Position numbers and translations under genes: made by a program. 16,407 bases of DNA from assembly GCA_002704665.1 (NCBI GenBank), contig PAHB01000061.1:1-16407 (forward strand). Reading direction: 5' to 3'. Shown here piece by piece: positions 1 through 7,074 of this stretch; position 1 is the first letter of the stretch, and every line of letters starts with the position of its first letter. This DNA comes from Pseudomonadota bacterium. Its GTDB lineage: Bacteria > Pseudomonadota > Gammaproteobacteria > Burkholderiales > Eutrophovitaceae. Below the pieces are notes generated by a model that was not told the origin of the DNA, did not search any database, and worked only from the letters and a program-made list of their open reading frames with translations.

Positions 1-211
1 CAGCCTCCATCCCCAACGATAGTGGAGGCTCCCCGGTCACCGCTTTGAGTAGGCCCTTCCTTTGATAGATATCTATAAAATTCAGACCAGTAACAGTATG
101 TCGTACTAATATTTCCCCTGGACCCGGGTCATCTATCTCCTTCTCCTCGATCTTGAGTTCTGAAGGAGAGCCAAACCGGTTTATGCAGACCACTCGAGAC
201 TTTATAGACAT
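1..211 (-). CDS. NADPH:quinone oxidoreductase-like protein, N-terminal part (partial)
   Basis: This gene reads leftwards from an ATG at 209-211 and runs off the window, so only about 70 N-terminal residues are visible. They begin MSIKSRVVCINRFGSP and include PGPGEILVRHTVTGLNFIDI, followed by a YQRKG and a GMEA segment. That is the typical N-terminus of the zinc-independent quinone oxidoreductase (Qor) branch of the medium-chain dehydrogenase/reductase superfamily: an opening strand, a P-GPGE-LV turn and the GxNFIDxYxRxG stretch. Family members use NADPH to reduce quinones or related enones. An AGGA ribosome site lies about 6 nt before the ATG. The Rossmann domain is outside the window, so the exact substrate cannot be judged. 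It follows speE on the same strand with a 94-nt gap that holds a weak terminator-like hairpin, so it may be a separate unit. Confidence 0.82.
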   Translation of the reverse strand, partial: MSIKSRVVCINRFGSPSELKIEEKEIDDPGPGEILVRHTVTGLNFIDIYQRKGLLKAVTGEPPLSLGMEA

Positions 212-246
212 ACCTGTTCCTTTCTTTCAATTACATAACAAACAAC

Positions 247-264
247 AAAAACCATATACTATGG
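247..264 (-). terminator. weak candidate terminator after speE
   Basis: On the minus strand, a 5-bp perfect inverted repeat (CCATA, loop GTA, TATGG; positions 264-252) is followed directly by five T residues (251-247). It lies about 40 nt past the speE stop codon and before the Qor-like gene. The stem is short and AT-rich, so termination would be inefficient. The placement is right, but the structure is marginal. Confidence 0.3.
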
Positions 265-305
265 CAAGATTCATTACAACTCAGACCCTGAAACTCACTG
301 TACCT

Positions 306-1280
306 TTAGTTTGACGAACCATCATTTGTAACAACACGAACTGGTGCATGTTCCGCCGGATCAAGGCCAAATTCATTTAAGGGTTCCGAGAGACTAATTG
401 GCTTGAAACTATCATCATTACAGATACTGATAACAAAATTTGGCAAACTCAACGTCCCGAGATGCGTCGAGCTATTATAAAACTGTAAATCTTTTAGATT
501 TCGCGCTTTTATTACGCTATCAATATCATGCTTGCTAAGCTTGAGCGGATCAGTTCTTACAGAAGCTGTTGCCATCCCCCACAACGTGCCATAAAGAGGA
601 ACATAGACTAGCATTGGTCTTACAATTGGAAACACTTTTTTTAAGGATGCCACGATACGACCAAAAACCTTAGGTTTCATAACAGGCGAACCTATATGCA
701 TAGACAGCACCCCGTGCTCACCCAGCACTCTTTTGCATTGGTCGAGGAATTCGATCCCATAAAGTGCCTCTGCTGGACCAAATGGATCCGTCAAATCAAG
801 CATCATTAAATCAAATCGTTCGTTAGTGTTTTCGACAAAAGATTTTCCATCACCAATTCGCAATTCTAATCTGGGATCATCAAACGCACCCTTATGAATT
901 ACGCTCAGGTGTTCCCGACAAAAGTTTACGACCTCCTCATCCAATTCTGCTAGGACAACTCGTTTAATGCTGTTGTACTTTAGGTATTCCTCAGCCGCTC
1001 CTCCATCTCCACCTCCAATTATCAATGCCGATCTCGGTTTTTCGAGGGCTACCGCCGCCGGATGTACCATATTCTCATGATAATAAAACTCGTCCTTCTC
1101 CGATGTCATCCAATAGTCGTCAATTCGCAGCGCCAGTCCATAAGCTTCTGTCTCAATCAGTTCAATTTTTTGGTAAGGCGAATTCAGTGTGGCTACACAT
1201 TTTTTTACTTTTATCCAAAACCCTGCGCTCGGATTTAACTCCTCAGAAATATAAGTCTCATGATCTATTTTTACAGCCAT
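306..1280 (-). CDS. speE: Spermidine synthase (polyamine aminopropyltransferase)
   Basis: It transfers an aminopropyl group from decarboxylated S-adenosylmethionine to putrescine, giving spermidine and methylthioadenosine in the cytoplasm. With the start at 1280 the protein has 324 residues. An N-terminal beta domain ends in DEFYYHENMVHP (63-74). The Rossmann core has the AdoMet-binding GGGDGG (89-94), an acidic strand end ELDEE (112-116), IGDG (142-145) and the catalytic-loop motif DLTDPFGPAEALY (162-174), with D162 and D165 as likely catalytic/binding aspartates. YVPLYGTLWGMA (226-237) lies in the C-terminal half. It is somewhat longer than the roughly 290-residue E. coli enzyme. The open frame extends upstream to 1337 inside speD, but the ATG at 1280, four bases after the speD stop, gives the normal N-terminus. 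It is cotranscribed with speD, which supplies its aminopropyl donor. Aminopropyl acceptors other than putrescine are possible. Confidence 0.93.
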   Translation of the reverse strand: MAVKIDHETYISEELNPSAGFWIKVKKCVATLNSPYQKIELIETEAYGLALRIDDYWMTSEKDEFYYHENMVHPAAVALEKPRSALIIGGGDGGAAEEYLKYNSIKRVVLAELDEEVVNFCREHLSVIHKGAFDDPRLELRIGDGKSFVENTNERFDLMMLDLTDPFGPAEALYGIEFLDQCKRVLGEHGVLSMHIGSPVMKPKVFGRIVASLKKVFPIVRPMLVYVPLYGTLWGMATASVRTDPLKLSKHDIDSVIKARNLKDLQFYNSSTHLGTLSLPNFVISICNDDSFKPISLSEPLNEFGLDPAEHAPVRVVTNDGSSN

Positions 1281-1284
1281 AGAC

Positions 1285-1707
1285 TCACATACGCTCCACG
1301 AATTTGGTGTTTTCAGTCCCAGGTTTGAAAAGATCAACTAAAAGGCGATATAACTCTCTTCCCTGAGGGCGGTTATCTACAGTATAACTGCAGACATAAA
1401 CATCCACAGATACATATCCTCGTTCTGGCCAAGTATGCACTGACATGTGTGACTCGGCTAAAACCACCATTCCTGTAATACCTCCGCCTTCAAACTTATG
1501 AAACTTGTCACCAACTGCATGTAATCCAACTGTTTCAACAAACGCTAAGCATTTTTGGCGTACCGGATCGATATTCCATAAAATTTCAGTAGTACATTTA
1601 CAATCGTAAAAATCGCCAATTAGATGAAGTCCCGGGATTTTTTTTTGACCCAATAAAACTTGGTTATCTGAACCGGAATATGTCTCTTCAATTTTTTCTT
1701 TTTTCAT
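1285..1707 (-). CDS. speD: S-adenosylmethionine decarboxylase proenzyme, short (class 1b type)
   Basis: This enzyme decarboxylates S-adenosylmethionine to supply the aminopropyl donor for SpeE. It is made as a proenzyme that cleaves itself and turns the new N-terminal serine into a pyruvoyl cofactor. At 140 residues it is the short prokaryotic form, about half the length of E. coli SpeD. The processing motif ESHMSVHTWPERGY spans 85-98; cleavage is expected between E85 and S86. H91 and C107 (in VDVYVC, 102-107) match the processing and catalytic residues of the family. It is the first gene of a speD-speE operon (4-nt gap). A candidate sigma70 promoter lies about 85 nt upstream. The ribosome site is weak (TGAG just before the ATG). 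The fold and function are clear. Confidence 0.94.
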   Translation of the reverse strand: MKKEKIEETYSGSDNQVLLGQKKIPGLHLIGDFYDCKCTTEILWNIDPVRQKCLAFVETVGLHAVGDKFHKFEGGGITGMVVLAESHMSVHTWPERGYVSVDVYVCSYTVDNRPQGRELYRLLVDLFKPGTENTKFVERM

Positions 1708-1791
1708 TACTCATAAAGTACTGCAGGAAATATAAACTCATACAAAATAGTGTACAAAAATGAAATTGCTAACAACCATAAGAAAAACGCG

Positions 1792-1819
1792 ACTATACGT
1801 TTTTTTTTAATATTTTCAA
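1792..1819 (-). promoter_or_regulatory. candidate sigma70 promoter for speD-speE
   Basis: On the minus strand, TTGAAA (1819-1814) and TATAGT (1797-1792) are separated by 16 nt that contain an A-tract of nine. Each hexamer differs from consensus at one base. Transcription would start near 1785, leaving a leader of about 78 nt before the speD ATG. It sits between the SDR stop and speD, so speDE can be expressed independently of the SDR gene. Confidence 0.55.
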
Positions 1820-1853
1820 GATTTATTTCACATGTTCTAGTAATAAATTATAT

Positions 1854-2633
1854 TTAAAAAGTACCGGGGTAGGCGGCTCCATCAATGAGAAAATTTTGAC
1901 CTGAAATAAAAGAAGTATGAACACTACATATGAATGCGCATAACTTGCCAAACTCCTCCGGAACTCCCGGCCTGCCCGCAGGAATATTCGATACTTTCTG
2001 CCTCGTATAGTCAACCTCTGAAATACCCTCCATTTTCGCGCCTTCACGCATACGCCACTTCATAGTATCTGTCTCAAAAAGACCTGGAAGAATTCCGTTT
2101 ATTGTTACATTATGCTTGATGGTTTCCCTAGATAGTCCTGCGACAAAACCAGTCAGACCGCTCCGGGCTCCGTTGGATAAAGCAAGGATATCAATGGGTG
2201 CCTTTACGGCTGCAGAAGTGATATTAACTATACGTCCAAATTTTCTTTCAATCATGCCGTCAACAGTAGCTTTGATAAGCTCGATAGGGGTTAGCATATT
2301 TGCATTCAAAGCCCTATTCCAGTCTTCGATCGAAAACCCTCTAAAGTCACCGGGCGGAGGCCCCCCCGCATTATTTACTAAAATATCGGGTTGCGGGCAA
2401 ACTCCAAGAATCTTTTCTCGCCCCTCCGATGTAGTGATATCGGCTGCTATAGACCGAACTACCTGACCTGATTTCTCTCTAATTTCCTCCGCGGTTTTCT
2501 CTAACACATCCTCTGTTCGGGCTGTGATATAGACATTTGTACCAGCGCGTGCTAACTCCATTGCGCACGCTTTTCCTAGGCCCTTACTTGAAGCACAAAC
2601 TAACGCGACTTTATTTTTTATGCCCAAATCCAT
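1854..2633 (-). CDS. SDR-family protein with atypical active site
   Basis: A short-chain dehydrogenase/reductase-type protein of 259 residues, close in length and layout to FabG-like reductases. It has the nucleotide-binding turn CASSKGLGKA (13-22), the NNAGG motif (87-91), NITS (137-140), PG at 183-184 and the C-terminal FLIDGAA stretch (248-254). Aligned without gaps to E. coli FabG, the catalytic serine is kept (S140), but the Tyr position is S153 and the Lys position is R157 (segment LSNGARSG). A normal Tyr-Lys proton relay is therefore absent, and a standard ketoreductase activity should not be assumed; the cofactor and substrate are unknown. The ATG at 2633 is chosen over the upstream frame start at 2675 because an AGGAG lies 7 nt before it and it gives the usual MDLGIKNKVALV beginning. 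It lies upstream of speD with a 146-nt gap, so a functional link is doubtful. Confidence 0.85.
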   Translation of the reverse strand: MDLGIKNKVALVCASSKGLGKACAMELARAGTNVYITARTEDVLEKTAEEIREKSGQVVRSIAADITTSEGREKILGVCPQPDILVNNAGGPPPGDFRGFSIEDWNRALNANMLTPIELIKATVDGMIERKFGRIVNITSAAVKAPIDILALSNGARSGLTGFVAGLSRETIKHNVTINGILPGLFETDTMKWRMREGAKMEGISEVDYTRQKVSNIPAGRPGVPEEFGKLCAFICSVHTSFISGQNFLIDGAAYPGTF

Positions 2634-2640
2634 AAAAGAT

Positions 2641-2645
2641 CTCCT
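2641..2645 (-). promoter_or_regulatory. ribosome binding site fixing the SDR start
   Basis: AGGAG on the minus strand, 7 nt before the ATG at 2633. It lies inside the longer open frame that begins at 2675 and argues for the shorter protein. Confidence 0.75.
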
Positions 2646-2774
2646 GCATCGTAATAATAATCTAAAAAACTCCACTGATATTAATATTTAAGGCACAATA
2701 TGCACGTGGATAAAACTTATAACGTTACTAAAATATAACGAAAAACTACATATTCTTTTTACGTCATTCATGCC

Positions 2775-3548
2775 ATGAGTAATTCATTTAAAAATATCTC
2801 CGTTATTATTCTAATATTTTTAACTGGTTGTGCAACTACTCCACACAACTCGGACCCCTTTGAGCCTGTTAACAGAAAAGTATATCAATTTAATTATTCG
2901 ATTGATAAAGCGATTACCAAACCAATTGCAAAAACATATTCGAAGTACACACCCAGTGTGGTGAGACAGGGCGTACGTAATTTTTTTAAGAATCTTGGAA
3001 TGATTTCTACGACGTTAAACAATATATTTCAATTAAAACTTCACAAAACACCCGATGATATATTGCGCTTCACGCTTAATACAACTGTTGGGGTTGGAGG
3101 GCTATTTGATGTTGCCAGCCGTCTCGGTATTCCAAAAAATAACGAGGATTTTGGACAAACATTAGGACACTGGGGGGTCAGTCCAGGCCCCTATTTGATG
3201 ATCCCCTTTATAGGACCTCATACACTACGAGACGCCCTCGGTCGACCTCTTGACATCGTGGCAAATCCAGTCAGCAGCTTGATAAATGATCCCTCGGTTA
3301 CCTATCCACTCGCGGCTTTGCAAATTACTAATACGCTGGCGCGCCTTTTGACAGTAACAGAAATTGTTGATCAACAGTTTGACCCTTATATGTTTATAAG
3401 AGATAACTACCTCAAACGCAGAGAGGCTTTGATATTGGACAAAACCCCATCCGAGAATAATAATGCTGCTGGCGTTATTGTTCCCCAAAAGTCTCTTCTA
3501 GAAATGGAGAAAGAATTATTTGGCGATGAACCGCTAGATCACTTTTAA
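2775..3548 (+). CDS. mlaA: MlaA/VacJ outer-membrane lipid asymmetry lipoprotein
   Basis: MlaA sits in the outer membrane and removes phospholipids from the outer leaflet. It passes them to MlaC and the MlaFEDB transporter for return to the inner membrane, which keeps lipid asymmetry. The 257-residue protein starts with a short lipoprotein signal ending in LTGC, so Cys19 should be lipidated. The family signatures follow: DPFEPVNRKVYQFN (27-40), the GVGGLFD segment (106-112) and DFGQTLGHWGVSPGPYLMIP (125-144) with GPHTLRD just after (147-153). Length is normal for the family. No clear Shine-Dalgarno sequence precedes the ATG; a nearby ATG at 2770 is followed at once by a stop. It is divergent from the SDR gene across a 141-nt AT-rich spacer. 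No other mla genes are in the window. Confidence 0.94.
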   Translation: MSNSFKNISVIILIFLTGCATTPHNSDPFEPVNRKVYQFNYSIDKAITKPIAKTYSKYTPSVVRQGVRNFFKNLGMISTTLNNIFQLKLHKTPDDILRFTLNTTVGVGGLFDVASRLGIPKNNEDFGQTLGHWGVSPGPYLMIPFIGPHTLRDALGRPLDIVANPVSSLINDPSVTYPLAALQITNTLARLLTVTEIVDQQFDPYMFIRDNYLKRREALILDKTPSENNNAAGVIVPQKSLLEMEKELFGDEPLDHF

Positions 3549-3626
3549 GAAAGCTTGCCTTTAGCCTATGGAAACTCATTTTATCCACTATGGTTTTATT
3601 TTAAGTTAGAAAATGTGGCAAAAATT

Positions 3627-3654
3627 TTGGATTTGCGTCGTTTAGAGCTATAAT
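3627..3654 (+). promoter_or_regulatory. candidate promoter for the small exported protein gene
   Basis: A perfect TATAAT (3649-3654) has a TTGGAT (3627-3632) 16 nt upstream. The -10 is strong and the -35 keeps only TTG. Transcription would begin about 10 nt before the ATG at 3672, giving a very short leader with a GGATA-like ribosome site. Confidence 0.5.
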
Positions 3655-3671
3655 TTTGTCTGGATATAGTT

Positions 3672-4295
3672 ATGAAAAATGTTAACCTATTTGTTGCTAT
3701 AGTTATTTCATTCGGAACGGTGAGCTTGGGGGCTCACGCCGATGGGCATCTCGTAAAAACGGAAATCCTACTTGCTGCCAACGGGCTGACTTTGCAAAAT
3801 CACCAAGAAGAGGGATTGAGAGGAAAGTTCAGCTTCTCCATAACAGGTGCCTCTTTAAACGATACAAGTCCATCGTATAAAAACCTACACGGCACACAAA
3901 ACACCTCAGTAAACAAAAAACTTCGTTTTCTTGGTGGTAACCGGCATTGTAAACAGTTTGATAGCCGGGAAGCGATGATAAATTGTCAGGCATCAATCCT
4001 ACAATTTTCTAGCATTGCTGAGGTGCCTCTTGAGCAAGGAATATCAGTATATGGACGATTAGGGTTTCAATATTTGCAAAAAGATAATGCTGGAGAAATT
4101 GATCTTTTAAGACTCAACCTAAATGATCTGGGCACTGTTTTTGGTTTCGGCCTCAAATATGAAATCAAAAAAGACTGGTATCTAAGTGCTGAGGCAGAAG
4201 GCTTTGGTGATCAACATCTCGACTTTATGGGAGTGGGGTCATCGATGAGGTTAGTGGAACCAAAACACTCAATCGGCTTATCAGTGCGGTTCTGA
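3672..4295 (+). CDS. Exported protein, probable outer-membrane beta-barrel
   Basis: No named family is recognised. The 207-residue product has a signal peptide (MKNVNLFVAI, hydrophobic core, AHA at 21-23) with likely cleavage after residue 23. The C-terminal half shows alternating, amphipathic strand-like segments: ISVYGRLGFQYLQK (124-137), TVFGFGLKYEIKKDWYLSAE (155-174) and a final SIGLSVRF ending in phenylalanine, the usual terminal residue of outer-membrane barrels. This resembles OmpA/OmpW-like porin-fold proteins of about 8 strands. The middle region (60-110) is less strand-like and has two cysteines, C93 and C105, that could form a loop disulfide. The gene has its own promoter and follows mlaA by 123 nt. 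Its last 15 nt overlap the 3' end of the convergent permease gene. The function is unknown. Confidence 0.72.
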   Translation: MKNVNLFVAIVISFGTVSLGAHADGHLVKTEILLAANGLTLQNHQEEGLRGKFSFSITGASLNDTSPSYKNLHGTQNTSVNKKLRFLGGNRHCKQFDSREAMINCQASILQFSSIAEVPLEQGISVYGRLGFQYLQKDNAGEIDLLRLNLNDLGTVFGFGLKYEIKKDWYLSAEAEGFGDQHLDFMGVGSSMRLVEPKHSIGLSVRF

Positions 4296-5189
4296 ATCGA
4301 CACCTTTCGAAGTTAAATTCAAAATCCAAATAGAAATAAAGATCAGTGATGCGCCTAAAATATGGTGTGCATGAACCTTCTCCTTCAGAAAGATAGCAGA
4401 AAGCAGGATACCAAAAACCGGAACCAAATGGGTAAATATACCTGCCCTACTGGCACCTAATTGAGAAACGCCATAATTCCAAAAAATATACGCAATTAAA
4501 GATGGAAAAACCCCGAAATAAATTAGACTCAAAGCATTAGGTGTCGTGAATTCCATTAACCCCTTTTCGGATATTTCCCATAACCAAAATGGAAGCAGAA
4601 TTGGTAATCCTAAAACGAGCAAGGAAGCCAAAAATGCCAAAGGTGATAGAGAGGTGGGACGATTTTTAAGGGAAATTGTGTAAATTGCCCAACTCATCAT
4701 AGCAGCAGAAATCCAAAAATCTCCCGGATTTAGTGTAAAGCCCCTCAAAGTATTTAGTTGCCCACTAGTGATTATTACTGACATCCCGATAAAAGATATT
4801 CCGCATCCAATAACCTTCACAAATCCTATTTTTTCACTCATAAATATGAAAGAAAAAACTAATATAAATACAGGCACTAAAGAATTTATGAGGACGGCAT
4901 TATTTGCGGTGGTGTAGTTAAGACCGATGTACATCATGGCATTAAATCCTACGGTACCTGTAAACCCTAGCCAAAGAAGCCCCTTCCACTTCTCTTTAAT
5001 CTCTGTAGTGTTAGCTTTAATCTCTGAAAAAACAAATGGCAAAAGAAACGCTAAAGCAATTAACCATCTAAAAAAGACCATTGTAAAAGGGGGAATTTCA
5101 TCATGCACTGCTCGCGCCAAAACAATGTTTCCCGCCCAAAAAAAAGCTGATAATGCTAGTAACAACGAAGGATATTTCAGATAATACAT
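4281..5189 (-). CDS. EamA-domain permease (drug/metabolite transporter superfamily)
   Basis: An inner-membrane protein of 302 residues with about ten hydrophobic helices in two repeated EamA halves. The first half starts LLLALSAFFWAGNIVLARAV (9-28); the second includes FWISAAMMSWAIYTISLK. The typical FRWLIAL, PVF and second-half VPVFGILLSAIFLKE motifs are present. Members of this group export or import metabolites such as amino acids and their derivatives; the substrate cannot be read from sequence. It lies 18 nt after the RhlE-like gene on the same strand, so the two are probably cotranscribed. There is no clear ribosome site before the ATG, which would fit translation by ribosomes arriving from the helicase gene. 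Its 3' end overlaps the convergent exported-protein gene. Confidence 0.88.
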   Translation of the reverse strand: MYYLKYPSLLLALSAFFWAGNIVLARAVHDEIPPFTMVFFRWLIALAFLLPFVFSEIKANTTEIKEKWKGLLWLGFTGTVGFNAMMYIGLNYTTANNAVLINSLVPVFILVFSFIFMSEKIGFVKVIGCGISFIGMSVIITSGQLNTLRGFTLNPGDFWISAAMMSWAIYTISLKNRPTSLSPLAFLASLLVLGLPILLPFWLWEISEKGLMEFTTPNALSLIYFGVFPSLIAYIFWNYGVSQLGASRAGIFTHLVPVFGILLSAIFLKEKVHAHHILGASLIFISIWILNLTSKGVDSEPH

Positions 5190-5207
5190 GGAGTTGGGAA
5201 GTTCAGA

Positions 5208-6566
5208 CTAATCCTCTAACTTTCTGCTGGGAGGAAGCAATAAAGCCGGGACTTCTCGCTTACCTAATGCTGTAGGCTGTCTAACTTTTTTATTCGAAAC
5301 TTTTCCGCGACTTTGAGATGATGGCTTATATGGCTCTGAAAATAATGAAACAGAGTTATTAGTGCGGGAGGCAGCGGGGACGGGCAGGGTTTTTCTGTCT
5401 CTTTCGGAGTGCACATGCCTCGGGCTAAAAAACAAATCAAAAGGAGAGGTTTTCACCTCCAGATTCGGAATTTTCTCAATCGCTGAAATATTTTGCTCAT
5501 CTCCCTCCGAAACAAAAGTAATAGCTTCTCCCTGACTACCGGCCCTACCGGTGCGACCTACTCGGTGAACATAATCATCGGAACTCAGAGGCACGTCAAA
5601 ATTTATCACACGCGGCATATTTTCAATATCTAGTCCACGAGCAGCAATATCAGTAGCAACTAATATCGAAATTTTACCTTTTTTAAAATCCTCCAGGGTT
5701 TTAAGCCTTTCCACTTGGGTCCTATCACCATGGATAACCGCTACTTCAAAATTATCTCTCTTCAATTTGCGATTTAATCTATCGGCTCCAATTTTCGTAT
5801 TACAAAAAATTAGCATTTGACCCTTTCCTGCGCCCTCCAGAAATCTAACCAAACAGGTAGCTTTAGCACTTGCTTCAACAGAAAAAAATCTGTGATCTAT
5901 CGTTTTTGTAAGAGTATTTGGTGGAGATGCGTCGACCCTGATAGGATCAATTAACCATTTTTTTGTGGATTGCGCTATTTCTTGCGAATAAGTGGCAGAG
6001 AAAAGCAATGTCTGTCGGCGGGAGGGAAGCATATTAATTATTTTTGTGATATCAGGCAAAAAACCCATATCTAGCATACGATCTGCTTCGTCTAACACAA
6101 GAAATTCCAGCATTCGAAAGTTGATGGCCTTATTTTTTTCAATATCCAGTAGCCGGCCAGGGGTGGCAACCACTATCTCAACACCTGACCCTAACTGATT
6201 CATTTGAAAATCCATGGAAACGCCCCCAAACAATACCATTGATCGAATCTCCAAGTACTTACCGTAGGAATCGACATTCTCATGTACTTGGACCGCTAAC
6301 TCGCGGGTCGGCGTCAATATCAAACAGCGAACGGGATGTTTCGCTGGAGACACGCTGTTATTGGCGTAAGGCATTAATCTTTGAAGTATAGGCAACGTGA
6401 AACTAGCTGTTTTACCAGTTCCGGTTTGTGCGGCGGCGATTACATCTCTCCCCAGCAAAATAGGAGGTATCGATTTGTCCTGAATCGGCGTAGAAACCTT
6501 GTATCCTTGTTCCTCTACGGCTTTAACAAGACTTGGATCAAGACCAAGCTCAGAAAAACTTCTCAA
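5208..6566 (-). CDS. rhlE: RhlE-like DEAD-box ATP-dependent RNA helicase
   Basis: An ATP-dependent RNA helicase of 452 residues, the kind that remodels structured RNA in ribosome assembly or mRNA turnover. All motifs are intact: Q motif (SELGL, with TPIQ at 26-29), Walker A AAQTGTGKT (45-53), PTREL (86-90), TPGR (135-138), DEAD (159-162), SAT (190-192), ATDIAARGLD (304-313) and HRVGRTGR (334-341). The tail after about 370 is basic and low in complexity, as in RhlE proteins, which use it for RNA binding. The start is a TTG at 6566 with AAAAGG 8 nt upstream; it gives the family N-terminus MRSFSELGLDP, and no ATG would do so. The EamA permease follows 18 nt downstream. The assignment to RhlE rather than another DEAD-box group rests on the N-terminus and length. 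Confidence 0.92.
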   Translation of the reverse strand: MRSFSELGLDPSLVKAVEEQGYKVSTPIQDKSIPPILLGRDVIAAAQTGTGKTASFTLPILQRLMPYANNSVSPAKHPVRCLILTPTRELAVQVHENVDSYGKYLEIRSMVLFGGVSMDFQMNQLGSGVEIVVATPGRLLDIEKNKAINFRMLEFLVLDEADRMLDMGFLPDITKIINMLPSRRQTLLFSATYSQEIAQSTKKWLIDPIRVDASPPNTLTKTIDHRFFSVEASAKATCLVRFLEGAGKGQMLIFCNTKIGADRLNRKLKRDNFEVAVIHGDRTQVERLKTLEDFKKGKISILVATDIAARGLDIENMPRVINFDVPLSSDDYVHRVGRTGRAGSQGEAITFVSEGDEQNISAIEKIPNLEVKTSPFDLFFSPRHVHSERDRKTLPVPAASRTNNSVSLFSEPYKPSSQSRGKVSNKKVRQPTALGKREVPALLLPPSRKLED

Positions 6567-6574
6567 AATGACAA

Positions 6575-6580
6575 CCTTTT
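6575..6580 (-). promoter_or_regulatory. ribosome binding site for the TTG start of rhlE
   Basis: AAAAGG on the minus strand, 8 nt before the TTG at 6566-6564. Its position supports the non-ATG start, since no in-frame ATG nearby would preserve the Q-motif N-terminus. Confidence 0.6.
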
Positions 6581-6614
6581 AAACATGCACCAATCCATAA
6601 GTTTTTTTAATTGG

Positions 6615-6620
6615 TATAAT
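6615..6620 (+). promoter_or_regulatory. -10 element of the tRNA-Arg promoter
   Basis: A perfect TATAAT ends 12 nt before the tRNA 5' end, so transcription would start about 6 nt upstream of the mature RNA. No good -35 hexamer is seen at the usual distance. Confidence 0.55.
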
Positions 6621-6632
6621 AATGTCTACGGA

Positions 6633-6707
6633 CTCCCCATAGTTTAATGGATAAAACAAGGCCCTCCTAAGGCTTAGATATTGGTTCGATTCCAGTTGGG
6701 GAGGCCA
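6633..6707 (+). tRNA. tRNA-Arg, anticodon CCU
   Basis: The cloverleaf folds by eye. The 7-bp acceptor is CTCCCCA (6633-6639) with TGGGGAG (6697-6703). The D stem is GTTT/AAAC with an 8-nt loop containing GG. The anticodon stem is AGGCC/GGCTT with one G-U pair. The loop CTCCTAA (6664-6670) puts CCT at the anticodon, reading AGG arginine codons. The variable loop has 4 nt, the T stem is ATTGG/CCAGT and the T loop is TTCGATT. Discriminator G6704 is followed by an encoded CCA (6705-6707). The first pair is C-G rather than the more usual G-C. It is transcribed rightwards, divergent from rhlE. No integrase or att-like repeat is seen beside it. Confidence 0.93.
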
Positions 6708-7074
6708 TTAATGAGGTAATGATATCAATAATAAGGGGTTTTCATAAGTAGTTATTGGAAATAGCATTAAAATTCAATGTTTTTATCATAAATCACAATT
6801 CCATACTGGGAGATTTTCATCAATTGCGATACGAATACTCGTAGCAAAAATTACAGCGTTTTTGCTTCATTCATGAAAATAAATTTTTCAGTTAAGCTGT
6901 TGTTTTATATTATAAATAATCCGTGAAAAGACCTTGGCCATTGAAAGTTCTGTGAAAGCTAAATTTCCAGCGTAAAACAAAATAAATATTGTCATAAAAA
7001 ATAAACATATAAAGTTAATACTCCTTCTCTTAGTATGAATTGGGTTCCAGTTATTCCATTTTTTGGAGATTTAA
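6708..7074. other. AT-rich spacer between tRNA-Arg and pstS
   Basis: A 367-nt stretch with no credible gene. It should hold the pst operon promoter. I see a TTGTCAT heptamer (6989-6995) that matches one half of the enterobacterial Pho box consensus at 6 of 7 positions, but its partner 11 nt away is poor. AT-rich -10-like runs follow at about 7008-7020. There are small inverted repeats: TACGA/TCGTA (6830-6843), and a TTCAT/ATGAA palindrome near 6870. The pstS ribosome site GGAG lies at 7065-7068. No terminator for the tRNA is obvious. Confidence 0.5.
6989..7020 (+). promoter_or_regulatory. possible PhoB-dependent promoter of the pst operon
   Basis: TTGTCAT followed by an A-rich linker resembles one Pho box half-site. 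TATAAA (7008-7013) or TTAATA (7015-7020) could be the -10, about 55-65 nt before pstS. The second half-site is not convincing, so this is a weak call based mainly on position before a phosphate operon. Confidence 0.25.

Noticed and set aside
1823..2047. Small minus-strand frame overlapping the SDR C-terminus
   Set aside because: It overlaps the SDR coding sequence in another frame and shows no start signal or known motif.
3549..3600. Possible terminator after mlaA
   Set aside because: The two CTATGG copies are direct, not inverted, repeats, so no stem forms before the T-rich run.
6633..6707. tRNA-Arg as an integration site for a genomic island
   Set aside because: No integrase gene, no partial tRNA copy and no foreign-looking genes are seen on either side; the neighbours are core-type genes.
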